64,000 nt of DNA from Lepas anatifera (Eukaryota > Arthropoda > Thecostraca > Lepadidae): assembly GCA_034440635.1 (NCBI GenBank), contig JAOTON010002122.1, positions 62,001 to 126,000 of the forward strand, written 5' to 3'. The position numbers and the translations under genes were made by a program. Below, piece by piece: positions 34,836 through 47,253 of the stretch (positions are counted from its first letter, which is position 1; each line of letters opens with the position of its first letter). The notes under the pieces were generated by a model. The model had not been told where the DNA came from, did no database searches, and saw only the letters and a program-made list of their open reading frames with translations.

Positions 34836-37800
34836 CAGGGGCGCAGCCAGGGGGGGCACAGGGGGCACGTGCCCCCCCATCGGTGCCGGGGTGCCCTTTT
34901 GATTGCCAGGTGGTGTACTCTCTTTGGGCCGTGCCGCTCGAAATTTGGTGCCCTACGCCGTTGAGCCTAGATGGAACTAGACTGCATTTAGCGATTTAAA
35001 CTATTGTCTGACAATTAAGTGCCTTTTTGAACAGTTAGGACATTCTGTCGCCTTTCCAAGCACCTGGGAAGAGTATAGGCACGTAATCCGTTTCCAGATA
35101 ATGCCTCATCGTCGCCAATAATCGTACGGGCAGAGCTAATCTGGTGCCCCTTGAGCTCATCTGGTGCCCCCTGAGCGCTGGTCTTGGCCCCTGGAGCTGA
35201 TCATGTGCCCTCTGAGCTGAGCTGATGCCCTCGTAGTCAATCTGGTGCCCCCCTGAGAAAATAGTTGTGCCTTCTGAACCTACATAATTGAGGCTGAGTT
35301 AGTCTGATGCCTCCGAGCTTATCTGGTGCCCTATTAGCTGTTTTAGTGCGCCTTGAGCTGATCCGGGGCCCCTGAACTTATTAAATGCCTCCCGAAGCTT
35401 ATCTACTGTCCAGGGCCGCAGCCAGGGGCACAGGGGGCACGTGCTCCCATCTGTGCCGGGTGCCCTTTTGATTGCCAGGTGGTGTACCCCCTTTGGGCCG
35501 TGCCGCTCGAAATTTAGTGCCCTACGCTGTTGAACCTAGATGGAACTAGACCGCATTTAGCGATTTCAACTATTGTTTGACAATTAAGTGCCTTTTTGGA
35601 CAGCTAAAGCATTCTGTCGCCTTTCCAAGCACCCGGGAAGAGTAAAGGCACGTAATCCGTTTCCAGATAATGCCTCATCGTCGCCAATAATCGTACGGGG
35701 AGAGTTCACCTGGTGCCCCCTGGAGCTGATCATGTGCCTTCTGAGCTGATCTGATGCCCTCGTAGTCAATCTGGTGCCCCCCCCTCCCTGAGAAAATAAT
35801 TGTGGCTTCTGAACCTATATAATGCTCTCTAAGTTAGTCTGATGCCTCCGAGCTTGCCTGGTGCCCTATTAGCTGTTTTAGTGCCCCTTGAGCTGATCCG
35901 GGCCCCCTGAGCTTATTTAATGCCTCCCGGAGTTGATCTACTGTCCAAGGGTGCAGTCAGGGGCACGGTGGGCACGTGCCCTCCATCACTGCCAGGGTGC
36001 CCTTTTGATTACCAGGTGGTGTACCCAATTTGGGCCGTGCCGCTCGAAATCTAGTGCCCTACGCCATTGAACCTAGATGTAACTGGACCGCATGTAGTGA
36101 TTGAAACTATTGTTGGACAACTTAATACATTTTTCGGTCAGCTAGGGCATTCTGTCGCCTTTCCAAGCACCCGGGAAGAGTATGGGCGCCTAGTATGTGT
36201 CCACCTAATGCCTCATCGTCGCCGATTATCGTACGGGTGAAGCTAATCTGGTGCTCCTTGAGCTCATCTCGTGGCCTCTCATCTGGTCTTGGCCCCTTGA
36301 GCTGATTACTTGCCCTCTTAGTTGATCTGGTGCCCCTGAGTCAATCGAGTGCCCCACTGAGCAAATAATTGTGCCTCCAGAACCTATATAATGCCCTCTG
36401 AGTTAGTCTAATGCCTCTGAGCTTGCTTGGTGCCCTAACAGCTGATTTAGTACCCCTTGAGCTGATTCAGGCCCCCGAGCTGATCTCATGCCTCGCCAAG
36501 TTGATCTACTGTCTCCTAAGTCAATATGGTGCCTCTTCAGCTGATTAGGTGACCCCTCAGCTGATATTTGATGTCTCCTTAGATGGTGTGGTGCCCCCTG
36601 AGCTGGTTTGGTGGGCCCTGAGCCCATATTGTGTCCCCTGAGCTGTTATGTTGCTGCCTTAGCTGAATTAGGCTTCTGCCATTGTCTGGAGGGCTGGGAG
36701 CTGATCTGGCCCCCGAGGGGATCGATCTGGTGCCACCTGAGCTGCAGTAATGTCCCTGAGTCGATCTGGTGCCTCCTGAACCCAGCTGATGCCCTCTGAG
36801 CTAGTCTGGTGTCCCCTGAGCTAATCTGGTGCCCTTTAAGCTGATCTGGGCCTCTTTACGTGATTTCATGAGCAGCTCTAAAGCCCTGAGCTGAGCTGGG
36901 CTCACAGAGGCTGATAAGGGCTCCTGAGATGGAATGGGGCTCCTGAGCTGATTAAGAGCCTCCTGACTTGATCTGGTATTCCCGAGCTGGTTGGGGACCA
37001 CTGATCTGATTGTTTGTCCCCGAAGCTGATCTGGTGCCTTATGGCCATCTGGTGTCCTCTGAGCAGCTCTGGGGCTTTTGAACTGATTGGGCCCCGAGCT
37101 GATGAGGGATGCCCGAGCTGATTTAGTGCCCCTAACTTGAACTTGCCCCCTGCGCTGATCGATCTGGTGACCCTGAGCAGATATACTGCCTCCTGAACTT
37201 AACTAATGCCCCCTGAGTCGATCTGGTGCCTGCTGAGTCATCAGTGTGTCTTCTGAGCCCATCTTATTCCCTCTGAGCTAGTCGGGTGCCCCATGGCTAA
37301 TATGGTGCCCTTTAAGCTGACCCGGGCCTCCTGGGTTAATTACGTGATTTCCTGAGCAGCTCCCAAGCCCTGAGCTGAGCTGGGCCCACAGGGGTTGGTG
37401 AGGGCCGCTGAGATGGTATGGGGCTCCTGAGCTGATGAAGTGCCTCCTGACTTGATCTGGTATTCCCGAGCTGATCTGGGCCCCGAGCTGGTCGGGGACC
37501 ACTGATCTGATTGTTTGTCCCCGAGGCTGATCTGGTGCCCTATGGGCCGATCTGGTCTCCCCTGAGCAGCTCTGGGGCTTTTGAACTGCTTGGGCCCCGA
37601 GCTAATGAGGGATTCCTGAGCTGAATTAGTGCCCCTGACTTGATCCTGCCCCCTGACCTGACTTGAGGCCCTGAACTGATCTGGGGCCCCAAGAACTGAT
37701 CTGGGGCCCAAGAGTGGATCTAGGTTCTGAGGTTACCCTGAGCTGGGGTCTGGGCGCTGAGCTTGTGAAAGCCCCTTAAGTTGGTTTGAGGCCCCCTGAA

Positions 37801-37980
37801 GTGATCTGGCGCCTTAAACTGTTCTGGAACTTCTTGAACTGGTTTAAGGCCCTATGAGCCTATCTGTGGCCCATTGAGCTAGTCTGATGACCTCATCTCT
37901 GGGACCAATGAGCTAGTCTTGTCCCTGGGTGAAGCATGAGCTGCTCTGTGGCCCTGATCTACATCAGGGGCCCCTGAGGT
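34836..37980. repeat. Minisatellite array inside the hAT-type element
   Basis: Degenerate units of about 20-27 bp of the type GAGCTGATCTGGTGCCCCCT fill the region. The first part is organised in three larger units (starts about 34841, 35404 and 35946, spacing about 555 and 542 bp). Each large unit restarts with a copy of the element terminus (GCAGCCAGGGGCAC and variants). A second, roughly 480-bp direct duplication links 36790-37030 with 37270-37530. Open frames here are low-complexity shadows. Confidence 0.9.
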
Positions 37981-38467
37981 GGTCTTGAATAGACAGATAA
38001 TAAGAACACAAGGCCAATTCCCATCATCTCGGGGCAGGGTCACTGAGCTAGTCTAATCACTGGAGGCACAACTGGGGGATGGAGGAAGCTGCTCTGGAGG
38101 CCTCTGATCCACACTTGGGGGCCCCAAAGCTGGTCTTGAATAGATGGGGAATAAGAACACAATGGAAACTCTCCTTGTAAAACAGAGCTAACGGGGAATG
38201 AGGAATTTGTAAAACGGCTTGTAATACCTAGGCACCCCTGGTTATATAAATTGCTTATTATACTGATGGATTCTGGGAAGGGATGATAAAAGGCATGTGC
38301 TCCTGAGCTCAGAGGACAGACCCCTAAACCAGGATTTCTACTAATTAATTTAAATGAAGAACTAGTTTTCATGATTTTCAGCCCTGTCACACCATCCCCA
38401 TCCAAACCACCGGCCTGTTCACCTTTTATTTACTCTTAACTAGGACCGATCCTTGAGAATATGGAAC
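37981..38467. other. Unassigned interior of the hAT-type element
   Basis: Non-repetitive sequence between the minisatellite and the nested family B element. The minus-strand frame 38040-38405 (121 codons) has no recognisable motif. Two related phrases (GGTCTTGAATAGA at 37981 and 38131, followed by AATAAGAACACAA) suggest a local duplication. Confidence 0.5.
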
Positions 38468-39499
38468 TTAACCCTCGCCCCACCGGGGGCCATCGATGGC
38501 CCCCCTAAGGTTTTTCCGGGATAGCAGAAAAACGACGAGGCGCAGCACCGCGGTTGAGGGCTCTACCTCTCACTGCATCATTTTCCCATCATCCCTGAAA
38601 TTTTTTACCCCGGGTCACCCAAGGTCAGGTCACCAGACGAGGTCAACCAAGGTCACCTCACTTCACCTTTAGAGCTCTGTAAGAGCTACATTTTGTAGTC
38701 GATCAATTTGAAACTTCCTACACTTCATGACCCCTCCAGGGTCTACAAGGTGTATATCTGGGATTTTTCGATTTCGTGCCCTGAGGTCAGGTCACGAGGC
38801 GACCTCTCCCATTGGAAAAGCATGGGGAAAAGCTATTTCATGATATAAAAGCCACAAAAATGATTGCAAATACTCAGACTGCTCAGAACAACGTTTTTGG
38901 ACACCCTTTCACGGATCCCAGGGGTCATATTTGCCCTTTGACTTTTCCAAGGTCATCCAAGGTCACCAGAGGTCAAAAACAGTATTTTGACAATAACTTT
39001 TGACCTAATTGAGCTAGAGCGGTGAAACAAACACCATCGTGTTTGTCTTGTCACTGGCTTTCATTTGATATACGGCAAGGTCACTTTTAGACCTTTCGTG
39101 ACCTCAGGTCATATTAGGTCACGAGGTGACCTCTGGCGGTCAAACCACTGGCGGGAGGTCTTTACGTTCCACATAGCGGAAAAAGTACTGGCAATTTGCT
39201 ATCAAATGTACTTTACCAGGCCTCAATAGCTCTAATGACATAAGAGTTATGCCCAGTTTGCTTAATCATTGCATATTTGAGTGTAAATAGCCGATCTTGA
39301 CCTAATTTGACCTCTGGAGGTCAAACCATTGACCTGAGCACTAAAACATGCGAAGTAATTTCTTACTGAATTCACGCGAGCTTTCTATTGCACTTTGCAG
39401 ATTTGCGCTAACGCCCATATTTTCGGAGTTAGAGGGGGGCCATCGATGGCCCCCGGTGGGGCGAAGGTGGCGCCGAACCCCCGGTGGGGCGCGGGTTAA
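38468..39499 (+). mobile_element. TTAA-bounded element, family B, complete copy
   Basis: TTAA lies at 38468-38471 and 39496-39499. The left end is CCCTCGCCCCACCGGGGG and the right end is the complement of CCCGCGCCCCACCGGGGG. The right end carries the repeat twice, separated by GAAGGTGGCGCCGAA. A perfect 20-bp palindrome GGGGGCCATCGATGGCCCCC occurs beside both ends (38485-38504 and 39435-39454), with GGTTTTTC just inside the left one. The interior is dense in AGGTCA/TGACCT. There is no transposase. It is inserted in the 6-kb hAT-type element. Confidence 0.92.
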
Positions 39500-39738
39500 T
39501 AAACGCGTTCAAAATGTACCTCCCAAATTTTTCCGGCAGCAAAAATGTGTTCTTCCAAAGACACTATGCTACTCCTCGTCCCACGGCGATTGTGGGAGCC
39601 AAGGAACTTAATCCGCGTTCAGGCAGGGCTCACTCGTCACGACAAAACCAGTGGGCATAAGAAATGAACTTTCGACTCCAATATGCCTTAACCTGCACAT
39701 TGTAACAGATATCACATGCTCCGCTGATTTCTCTGATG

Positions 39739-40588
39739 TTAACACGCGCATTGACGGGGGGCGGGTACCCGCCCCCCTCGGGTTTTTCGGAGACAGTAGA
39801 AAAACGGCGGCGCGTAGCGCCGCCGTACTTGGTATACCTTTTCCCTCATCATTTTTACAACTTCTGTGAAAATTTTAAGGTTAGGTCATCTCAGGTCAGG
39901 TCACCAGTACAGGTCAAGTGACCCGACCTCAAAAAAAGTTTAAGATAGCATAAGTCGGAGCAGGGTGAACTTATCCGATTGAAACTCATATCACATAATG
40001 GCCCCACCGAGTTCTCTAAGATTTGTTCCGGTATTTTTGATATCGATGACCTAAGGTCAGGTACGAGGCATGACCTCTCCATCGGAAATACATGGGAAAA
40101 ATGGTTTTTACGGAATAACTCAGTAACGGATGGCGATAGAGCATTTATTTTAGCTGCATTAGACTCGCCTGGGCTTTGCGGTTCTAATGATATGCATTTT
40201 ATATAATTTGACTTTGACCTGACCTCAGGTCAGGTCAAATCCTTGATTTGACCTAGCAAGGTCAAATTATATATCATTCGATTCGGCTTGCTAAGAGGAT
40301 TCATATAGTTCAAGTCGTTTTGCTCTATCTTTACTTGTTCAGATGTAATGCCCGAAAAACTGAATTTTACATGTTATCCCTATGACGGGCATGTTTTGAC
40401 CTCTCGTGACCTTAAATGTGACCTGACAAAAAAATGGTTCAAATGTTTTCGATGGAGAAGTGGATGGGCAGCCCATCGCCGTTTACCGTTTTTCGCTACC
40501 TACCGTGGTTCTCGAGATCTTAGGGGGGCGGGTACCCGCCCCCCGTCAATGCGAAGGTGGCTCAGACCCCCGTCAATGCGCGTGTTAA
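39739..40588 (+). mobile_element. TTAA-bounded element, family A copy 3
   Basis: This is the best preserved family A copy, inverted relative to copies 1 and 2. TTAA lies at 39739-39742 and 40585-40588. The inverted repeat CACGCGCATTGACGGGGG is exact at both ends, and the right end has a second copy of CCCCCGTCAATGCG separated by AAGGTGGCTCAGA. The palindrome GGGGGCGGGTACCCGCCCCC occurs beside both ends, with GGTTTTTC inside the left one and GAGATCTTA beside the right one. AGGTCA half-sites are abundant. No transposase is present. Confidence 0.95.
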
Positions 40589-40866
40589 GTACTTGCATGA
40601 GTTGGCTGATTTGTCCTTAAATATATGCAAAACAGTCGTGTTTTGGCTACTTCCATGAGATTTTGGTGATATTTTTTTCGAGTTTTCCTTCTCCGTCAAT
40701 GATTTATTTGCATTTTTATTGAACCAAAGATGCCCAAAAAATGATACAAACAAAGATATAATAAGTTTTTTAGGTTACGTTAAAAAGTGCCCTTTTTCCC
40801 CGGGGTGCCCCTCAAAATTGGTGTGCCCCCCCATACCAAAGCTCTGGCTGCGCCCCTGTATGCGAC

Positions 40867-43800
40867 CTTATAGTGGGTGGTCCACTATCTCTATTCCGCG
40901 ATTGAAAATTCAGAGCTCCGTGATCGCATGTTTATTTATGTTTTGAACTAATATTGTGTGACTTTTTATCTCGGTATAGGTAGTCGCTGGTGAAATTTTT
41001 ATTCGACGAAATACGGACTGATCAGCCCTGGGGCAGCCAGCAGCAGGCGCGCTAGGTAACACGGCAGCGGATGTTCTTACTGACTCCTAACAGTTGGTAT
41101 ATCTCAAAGCCTCATAAATATAAATACATAGCGCAGCAATGAACAACGCACAGACTGAGAGGCCCTTTTTGTTCACCAGCCTCTGTAGCAGATGTATTTC
41201 CTCAGAGAGTTAGTCCTGTGGTCATCATCCGTGGGTTGTTTTACAGACATCACACAACTAATCCTATTCCTGTTACTTATCTCGGGCACCCTACTGCGCG
41301 TGGTCGAATCGGCCTAAGCGGCTCCCATCCTCGTCTCTTCTCCCCCAGCCTTTCCTGGCCCCATCAACAGTGCTGATAACATTGTCGTTCGACACCGCCC
41401 AATCTTATCGGTAATGACCGTGGCTGTGCGTTCATAACTTTATGTAAGCCAAATAAAAGCAAGGAACATAAGCTGGGGCAGTGGAGTAGAAAGTGTTGTA
41501 ACAAGATTCTAGTACCATTTTCCCAGCTTTAACCTCCCTACCGAATAACTGTAGACCACAACGGCATGTGCGATATCATAGCTTAAACCGTTTGCTCTCG
41601 GGATTGAGAGCGAAGACGCTGGGCAGCTGTGAGATGGTGGTGGATAAGAGGCGTAGTCCTAGAATCCCAAAAATGATATTTAGGACTTATAATTAGTCTG
41701 AAGAAGTTCCCTCGCTAATCGGAAAACATCGTGATTAGGTTAAGCTCGCCTTCACCGGGCCTCCTTTGCAGTGACAGTGGATTCGATAAGGAAGCCTGAG
41801 CCACCACTCAAAACACTTTTTTCACACACTCTGGAAAACTGTGTAAAATTGCGTAATGTAACTGCTTTACCACTGGCTTGTATAATGAATACAAACCTAG
41901 GAGTGCTTTGATTATATCAAATTCTTAAATGAAACCATGCTTCTGAAGAGCCATAAATGGACGATCATGATAATAAACCAGATTCCGATAATTAGGTTGA
42001 ACACAATTTCGAGAATGCGTTGACATTTTCTTTTTCTAACTCAAAACGTATCGACTTGGCTATGATGTGCAGCTTCCCAGCCTCATTGATTTTAAGCTAG
42101 GTCGTAAGCCCTCGAGACCAAAACACGTCTAATGTTTATGAAAATTGATGCACTTGCGACTGGTAAGAGACAATCAGTGGTATAGCCTTCGGTATGTCTG
42201 GGCCATAAGCAGGGCCTGGGGGACAGAATCTAAAATGTTTCAGGGCAATTTCTGTTTTAACGCGGGGATTATAAGATTTTCGACATAAGCTATCAGTTCC
42301 ATGTATTTCTCAGTCTGAATCTTTGAACTGCAGCTTATTCCCTAAAAGCGAGATTTGTCCCAGAATTGGTTTTCTGTAGATATAAATTTTAAGAGACAAC
42401 CCAGCCGCACACGGAGTCTCTTTTGCCCTCTAAGATGGCCTGCAACGTAGATAGTAAAAAAATTAAAAATATGCATTCTGCTCAACACCTTTTGTTAGGC
42501 CTTGCCTGTCACTACCAATCGGTGAGTAAGCATTTATCCGATAAGATGTTAGATGTGTACCTATTTTTTCAAAGTCAAATTAGTTGAGTTTAGGAAAATT
42601 TAGTGCATTTGATCGTTCCGTTAAGTAGTGATGATTTCCGTGAAATTTACCGTTAGCAAACCTTTAGGACATTTCCCGCTGATGAGGTAGACCCCATTGA
42701 AGATGAACAATATGAAAGGTTGGAATCTTGGTACAATCGGTTGCATATTTTCCTGCGTGTGAACAAACCTTTATCGTTTTTGAAAGTGGGGAATATTACC
42801 GCGCTCCACGCCCCGCCCCAGATCGAATTATTGCCCTCCATGTGTAAATGTAATGGAACAAGGATTATTCATGCACATAATGAAATCGCTAATATTTTCC
42901 ACACCGCCCCTTGATTCGGGGACATTTTTGCGTATTTGTTCGTCCATACGCACCTTCACATTCGGTGGTGACAACAGGACGTGTTTTTTTATTCAGTGAC
43001 ACCCTTGCGGGACGGTTGAGCCCGCGTGTTCCCTTTCACATGCCCCATCGTGTGATACGGCGAGGTATAGATAACAGTAAAAGTCTAGATAACAGATAAC
43101 ATGTTATTTATGGGTGAAGCCATCCAGATTTATCGGGCCCGGCAAAACACAGAGGACTGCTCCGGTGACACGAGGCGAAGTGGTGCTTTCGTAGCGCGCC
43201 ATTGGACCCGTGAATCTATGTAAAATCATGTACGTGCTTCTAATAAGTAACCGTCCATAAAGGGCGTAACGCATATTCTTGCTATTTGTACTACTCGATG
43301 TAACGCTTCTTGACGCCCGGGCAGAACCCTTGGGAAATTACGCAACGCTGGATCTAAACCCCCCAACCTAAAAAGTTAGAACAGGCGATTTCCGCAATAA
43401 CTTCACCAATGTTGACTCAAACCAACCTTTGCAGGTAGAACGTACCTAAGATAAGATATGCGATAGAAAGACAATTTTAAACCATGACGTCGTAAGGGGG
43501 TTTCAGTTCACTCATACACACAGCAAGTGCGCGTAGATGTAAGACATTTCTGGAGAATGGTATTAGGAAAGAAGGGGTCTTAAATAAGTAGCTCCAATGG
43601 ATAAAGCGTGGTATCTGGCACACCATTTTCTTAGTCTACACCACGATCTGACAATCAATTAATGCGCCAGAATACTTTGCGTCCCGGCGCCATCATATTT
43701 GACTGTATAAAGTCATTTATGTGACCAATAAAATGGGACAGTATTCCTTATCACCTGTTCAGACCGCATGTTTAAGACAAACAGTTTTGGTTAGTATTTT
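40867..43800. other. No recognisable gene
   Basis: Unique-looking sequence with only short frames (at most 64 codons) and no clear repeats. I see no tRNA, splice-supported exon or terminal repeats here. Confidence 0.45.
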
Positions 43801-43805
43801 GCTGT

Positions 43806-44626
43806 AGGGGAAGTCTGAGCAAGAGTACGTGCTTAACTTTCTAAAGGCTTTCACTTTTCTCCCATATGTCTAACAGCTAAAATTTTTTCATATGGTTGTT
43901 TAGCCAGAAAAATTGTGTATGCATAGTCCATGTTTCAACTCCATGTATCTGTAAGGAACTCACCACGAGCCCATCAAAAATAAAAGCCACGTGCGTATTC
44001 TTGCCAGAGTGGGTCGGCAAGGGCATGTAAAAGAGGAGGCTGGAGTACGCATTTATATCCCGCTGTGCTTTAGGTGCATAGGCCATGTCACAAATATCGT
44101 TCTTAGTATACAAGAAATATGTTGCAATGTTTTGTTTTCCAAGCATGAATTATGGGCTCAGTCCCGAGCGAAAAAAATTTTCCTTTCTCTCAACCATGCA
44201 AAATACTCTTGCTCTCGAGGTCTTACTCTTGCAAAATGGTCTACTGCGTACTCTTGCCGGACATGCTCGCTTAGGAAGAAAGTCTTCATAAACATGTTGG
44301 TATCTATTTTAGCGTGAGCTACGGTCCTGCAGCTCAGTCCCAGCTCAGCTTTCTTACTGATGATAGACCACAATACAATACTATTGATAATAGAAAAAGG
44401 TATACAAGGGTACCTAGTTAAGAAATATTATATCAAGGGTGTCCAGAAACCTATTTTGCTTTTTACTCCCGCGGAAACAACAGGAGCACGTTGATTTTGT
44501 TTTAGCAACTTAGGCACTGACCTTGCTTTCTTATACCAGAGTATCCACCATCTCAGTGGCTGCTAAGTAACCAAAACAGCTGCTGCATACTCTTATCTCC
44601 TGCGTACTCTTACCCGTCGTTACCCT
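43806..44626 (+). mobile_element. Dispersed element with GTACTCTT motifs, copy 2
   Basis: Collinear with 29151-29975 in the same orientation, starting AGGGGAA and ending TTACCCT. Repeated AAGAGTACG / GTACTCTT motifs lie near both ends (43821, 44242, 44588, 44603). Divergence from copy 1 is moderate, with small indels. No coding capacity or obvious target duplication is seen. Confidence 0.75.
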
Positions 44627-45569
44627 AGATGACCTTTAAGTATAATTTATACCATCATCTCATCTAAATCCTTCATCATGTCTAAGAAAATGGCACGTCA
44701 AGATCAGAACTATCGCTACAATCGCAATATTGTGTCCATTAAGTGCCGGGTATCACATAACACGAGAATAAAGCTGATACACAAGCAGCTCTGAGGATTT
44801 CAGAGAGGTACGAGAAATCTACCCAGGTAGTTTCAACTCTAAAACAGTAGGTAAGTGCATGCATCTATTTTCTTTTGCTCCTCTTCACTTCTGCTTGCAG
44901 TAGAGCAGGCCCACATTTGGTACACAAGACTCCGATACAAAAGAGATTAACTACAGAAGTCCCTGTGCTAACAATATGACGATTACAGAATAACCAGCAT
45001 TTGCGTACGAAATAAAGGGTCCCTAAGCCGAACTATACAATTTGCACATCTATGTATGTGCGTGGATACGTCGAAAGAGGGAGTTCACTCATTCTCAAAT
45101 CTCGAACCGGGAAAATGCCCTGCAAATTGTGGTACTCGAACTAGGTTTTGGTATTTCCTCTCACTTACCAGCGTGGGTCTACATAGATGTTCCAAATTTC
45201 TGTTTTGTTGAACAGTCTTGTTACTGCTCTTTAATACAGCTGTACAACTCGCAGTTTTCCTACAAGGCTCTGCCACGATGCCTTAAGTGATAAGTATGTA
45301 TTTTAGATTAATGATTGCTGTAAACTTTATCAGTTTTATTGGCATATCTGCGCTATACCAGGAGCCCTCCCTCCTCACACAGTGACGTCCGTCATGTCAA
45401 GAAACCCCAAGCCAATTCATAGCTCTACACCCCTGGTATCGAGGCTTTATCGGAAAGTCACGTGCTCTCTGTCAAGGAAAGCAGCAGATCTTTGTGCTCC
45501 TACAATTTATGTCTTTTTCTGGTTATAAGTATATTTTATCATTATATATAGTGAGAAAATACTTTTATC
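44627..45569. other. No recognisable feature
   Basis: AT-rich sequence with short frames only (82 codons at most, 45042-45290). It sits just upstream of the LINE. Confidence 0.45.
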
Positions 45570-45702
45570 GCCAGTTAAAGGCGCTGGCCGCGACAACTTT
45601 TCATAATAATCAGTAATTCACCTAATATCCTAGCTGAAAGTTTAGTTGTGGCTGCGGCAACTTAATCGCACTATTGTTCGCGGTGACGGTGGACCTATTC
45701 TG

Positions 45703-46170
45703 ATGGCTACGTGCCTACTACAAAATGAACTTCTGTGCTTTGCTAAGTTTAAGCTTAATACCATCCCGTTTGAAGATTTGGTGAAAATAATTGTAGATTT
45801 TTACAGCGTGGACCATGTTTCTGAAGCAAAATATATTTTGTGGGACACTGTAGTGAAGGAACGTGCAGGCAACAGACGTGAACTTCGACATATCAGACGT
45901 CGTGATAATGGATCGACGGCTAAGGCCAAGCCTGACACAGAGGATATGCTTAAAGCCCTTCAGACAGCTGACAAGGAAGGGTGGTCTTTGCCCATCTTCT
46001 GTGCGGTAGATATGGACAACGTACCGAATGTAGCCAGCCATGGCTCGGGAATAGCTTCCCATATCTCCAAGCTGGAGCAAACGATCGGAGATCTACGTTC
46101 TGAGTTAGGTGGGAAGCTCAAGGACATCGAGCGCAGCATAGGTGTCTTAAAGCAGAATAAAGCGGAACCG
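45703..46170 (+). pseudogene. LINE ORF1, N-terminal part
   Basis: The frame opens at an ATG (MATCLLQNELLCFAKF...) and contains DLVKIIVDFYSVDHVSEAK, a pattern I associate with ORF1 N-termini of CR1-like LINEs in animals. A predicted coiled coil follows at about 46060-46155 (SKLEQTIGDLRSELGGK then KDIERSIGVLKQ). ORF1 proteins bind the element RNA. The frame then runs into unrelated sequence and stops at 46257, so ORF1 is interrupted about here. Confidence 0.65.
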
Positions 46171-46515
46171 TTGTCTCGTAACTTATACATCATCATGTAT
46201 TTCTCACACTTCCACACAAATGAGGTGGCTTTTAAAGTGTTGTCGCAATGCGTATGAAGTGATTATAAACTATGGAAGGATATGGTAAGGATGAGGAAAG
46301 GTGAGGATCAAGAGGATGGGATTCTACCTGGAGGGGTCGCTGCAGCCACAGACGCATGCGCTCACAGCCTCCAGGTAGAGTAAGGATATGGATAAGGATT
46401 AGGTACCGGTAAAAAAACACACACACAATCGCACACTCACTTCGAACATTTAAACTAAAATAATATGAAGAATATAATCAGCCATGTTATATAATAAAAA
46501 TATAAGCCATAATAA
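46171..46515. other. Probable insertion within LINE ORF1
   Basis: This stretch separates the coiled-coil half from the second half of ORF1 and does not look coding. It holds a hairpin with arms CTACCTGGAGG / CCTCCAGGTAG (46325-46376), repeated AAGGATATGG phrases, a (CA)n patch (46419-46427) and a duplicated ATAATCAGCCATGTT (46473 and 46523). The duplicated phrase may be a local duplication rather than a target site. Confidence 0.45.
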
Positions 46516-47110
46516 TAAAAATATAATCAGCCATGTTGTAGCTGATGCCAGCTTGGCGCAACCCAGTCAGCCAGCTCGCGCTGATGTAACTGCTACTGGG
46601 ACAGATAATGCCCAGCTTCTCCCTGGCCAGCCCCTCCGCAGACCGGAGGCCAAGTCAGCTGAAACGCCAGAACCCGGACCCACTGACAACATAGCTGGCT
46701 CGTCTCCCTCTGACACAGCCTTGCAGCTTGGAGATGCTCCAGCGGCTGAGGCGGCCGCAGGTAAGGACGAAACCCCGACTTCAGGAACGGTGTCGAGCTC
46801 GGGTGCTGTATCAGCCTCTGAGTCATCAGATGACGGGTTTACACTCGTTACGAGAAAGAAGGGCAAGATAGCCTCAAAGCCTACAGAGAACTCTGCTCTG
46901 CATAGTAATACATCAAGGAGTATTCGTGGGTCTGGTGCCTTCCAGGGGAAACTGTTGGGCGTGCCTACTCCTGTTAGGTGTGCTGATATATTTGTCGGCA
47001 GACTGGCCGCCTCTGTCTCGGCTGAGGATGTCAGACAACATATTATTGATTATACAGGGGTTGCTCCGGCTTTAGTTGAAGAAGAAGTATGTCACTGCCT
47101 CCAAAAATAG
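46516..47110 (+). pseudogene. LINE ORF1, C-terminal part
   Basis: A Pro/Ala/Ser-rich linker is followed by SSDDGFTLVTRKKGK at about 46824-46870 and by RCADIFVGRLAASVSAEDV at about 46976-47035. The latter resembles the RRM-like or related C-terminal domain of ORF1 proteins. The frame breaks after ALVEEE (about 47085); LINE-like coding continues in another frame toward 47230, where KRFFERKPM precedes a stop. Confidence 0.6.
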
Positions 47111-47253
47111 GGTTACCGGGGCTTCAAAGTATCTTTACCGACTCAATTCCTCGCTAGGATTCTTAAACCTGAGGCTTGGCCCTCTAATGTAACTGTAAAA
47201 CGGTTTTTTGAGCGTAAGCCAATGGTAGTTAGCTAAATGTCAATATACTCTGC

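Larger units (their letters stand above)
34836..40858. mobile_element. 6-kb hAT-type element carrying minisatellite and nested elements
   Basis: A perfect 8-bp target duplication TATGCGAC flanks it (34828-34835 and 40859-40866). Its termini CAGGGGCGCAGCCAG and the complement of the same 15 bases match exactly and are typical hAT ends. The interior holds a 3-kb minisatellite, about 490 bp of unassigned sequence, and two TTAA elements (38468-39499 and 39739-40588). No transposase is present, so it would need one supplied by another element. Removing the nested elements leaves about 4.1 kb. Confidence 0.9.

Noticed and set aside
36403..37711. Frames across the GAGCTGATCTGG repeats
   Set aside because: These are shadows of the minisatellite, with no domain and frame changes between units.
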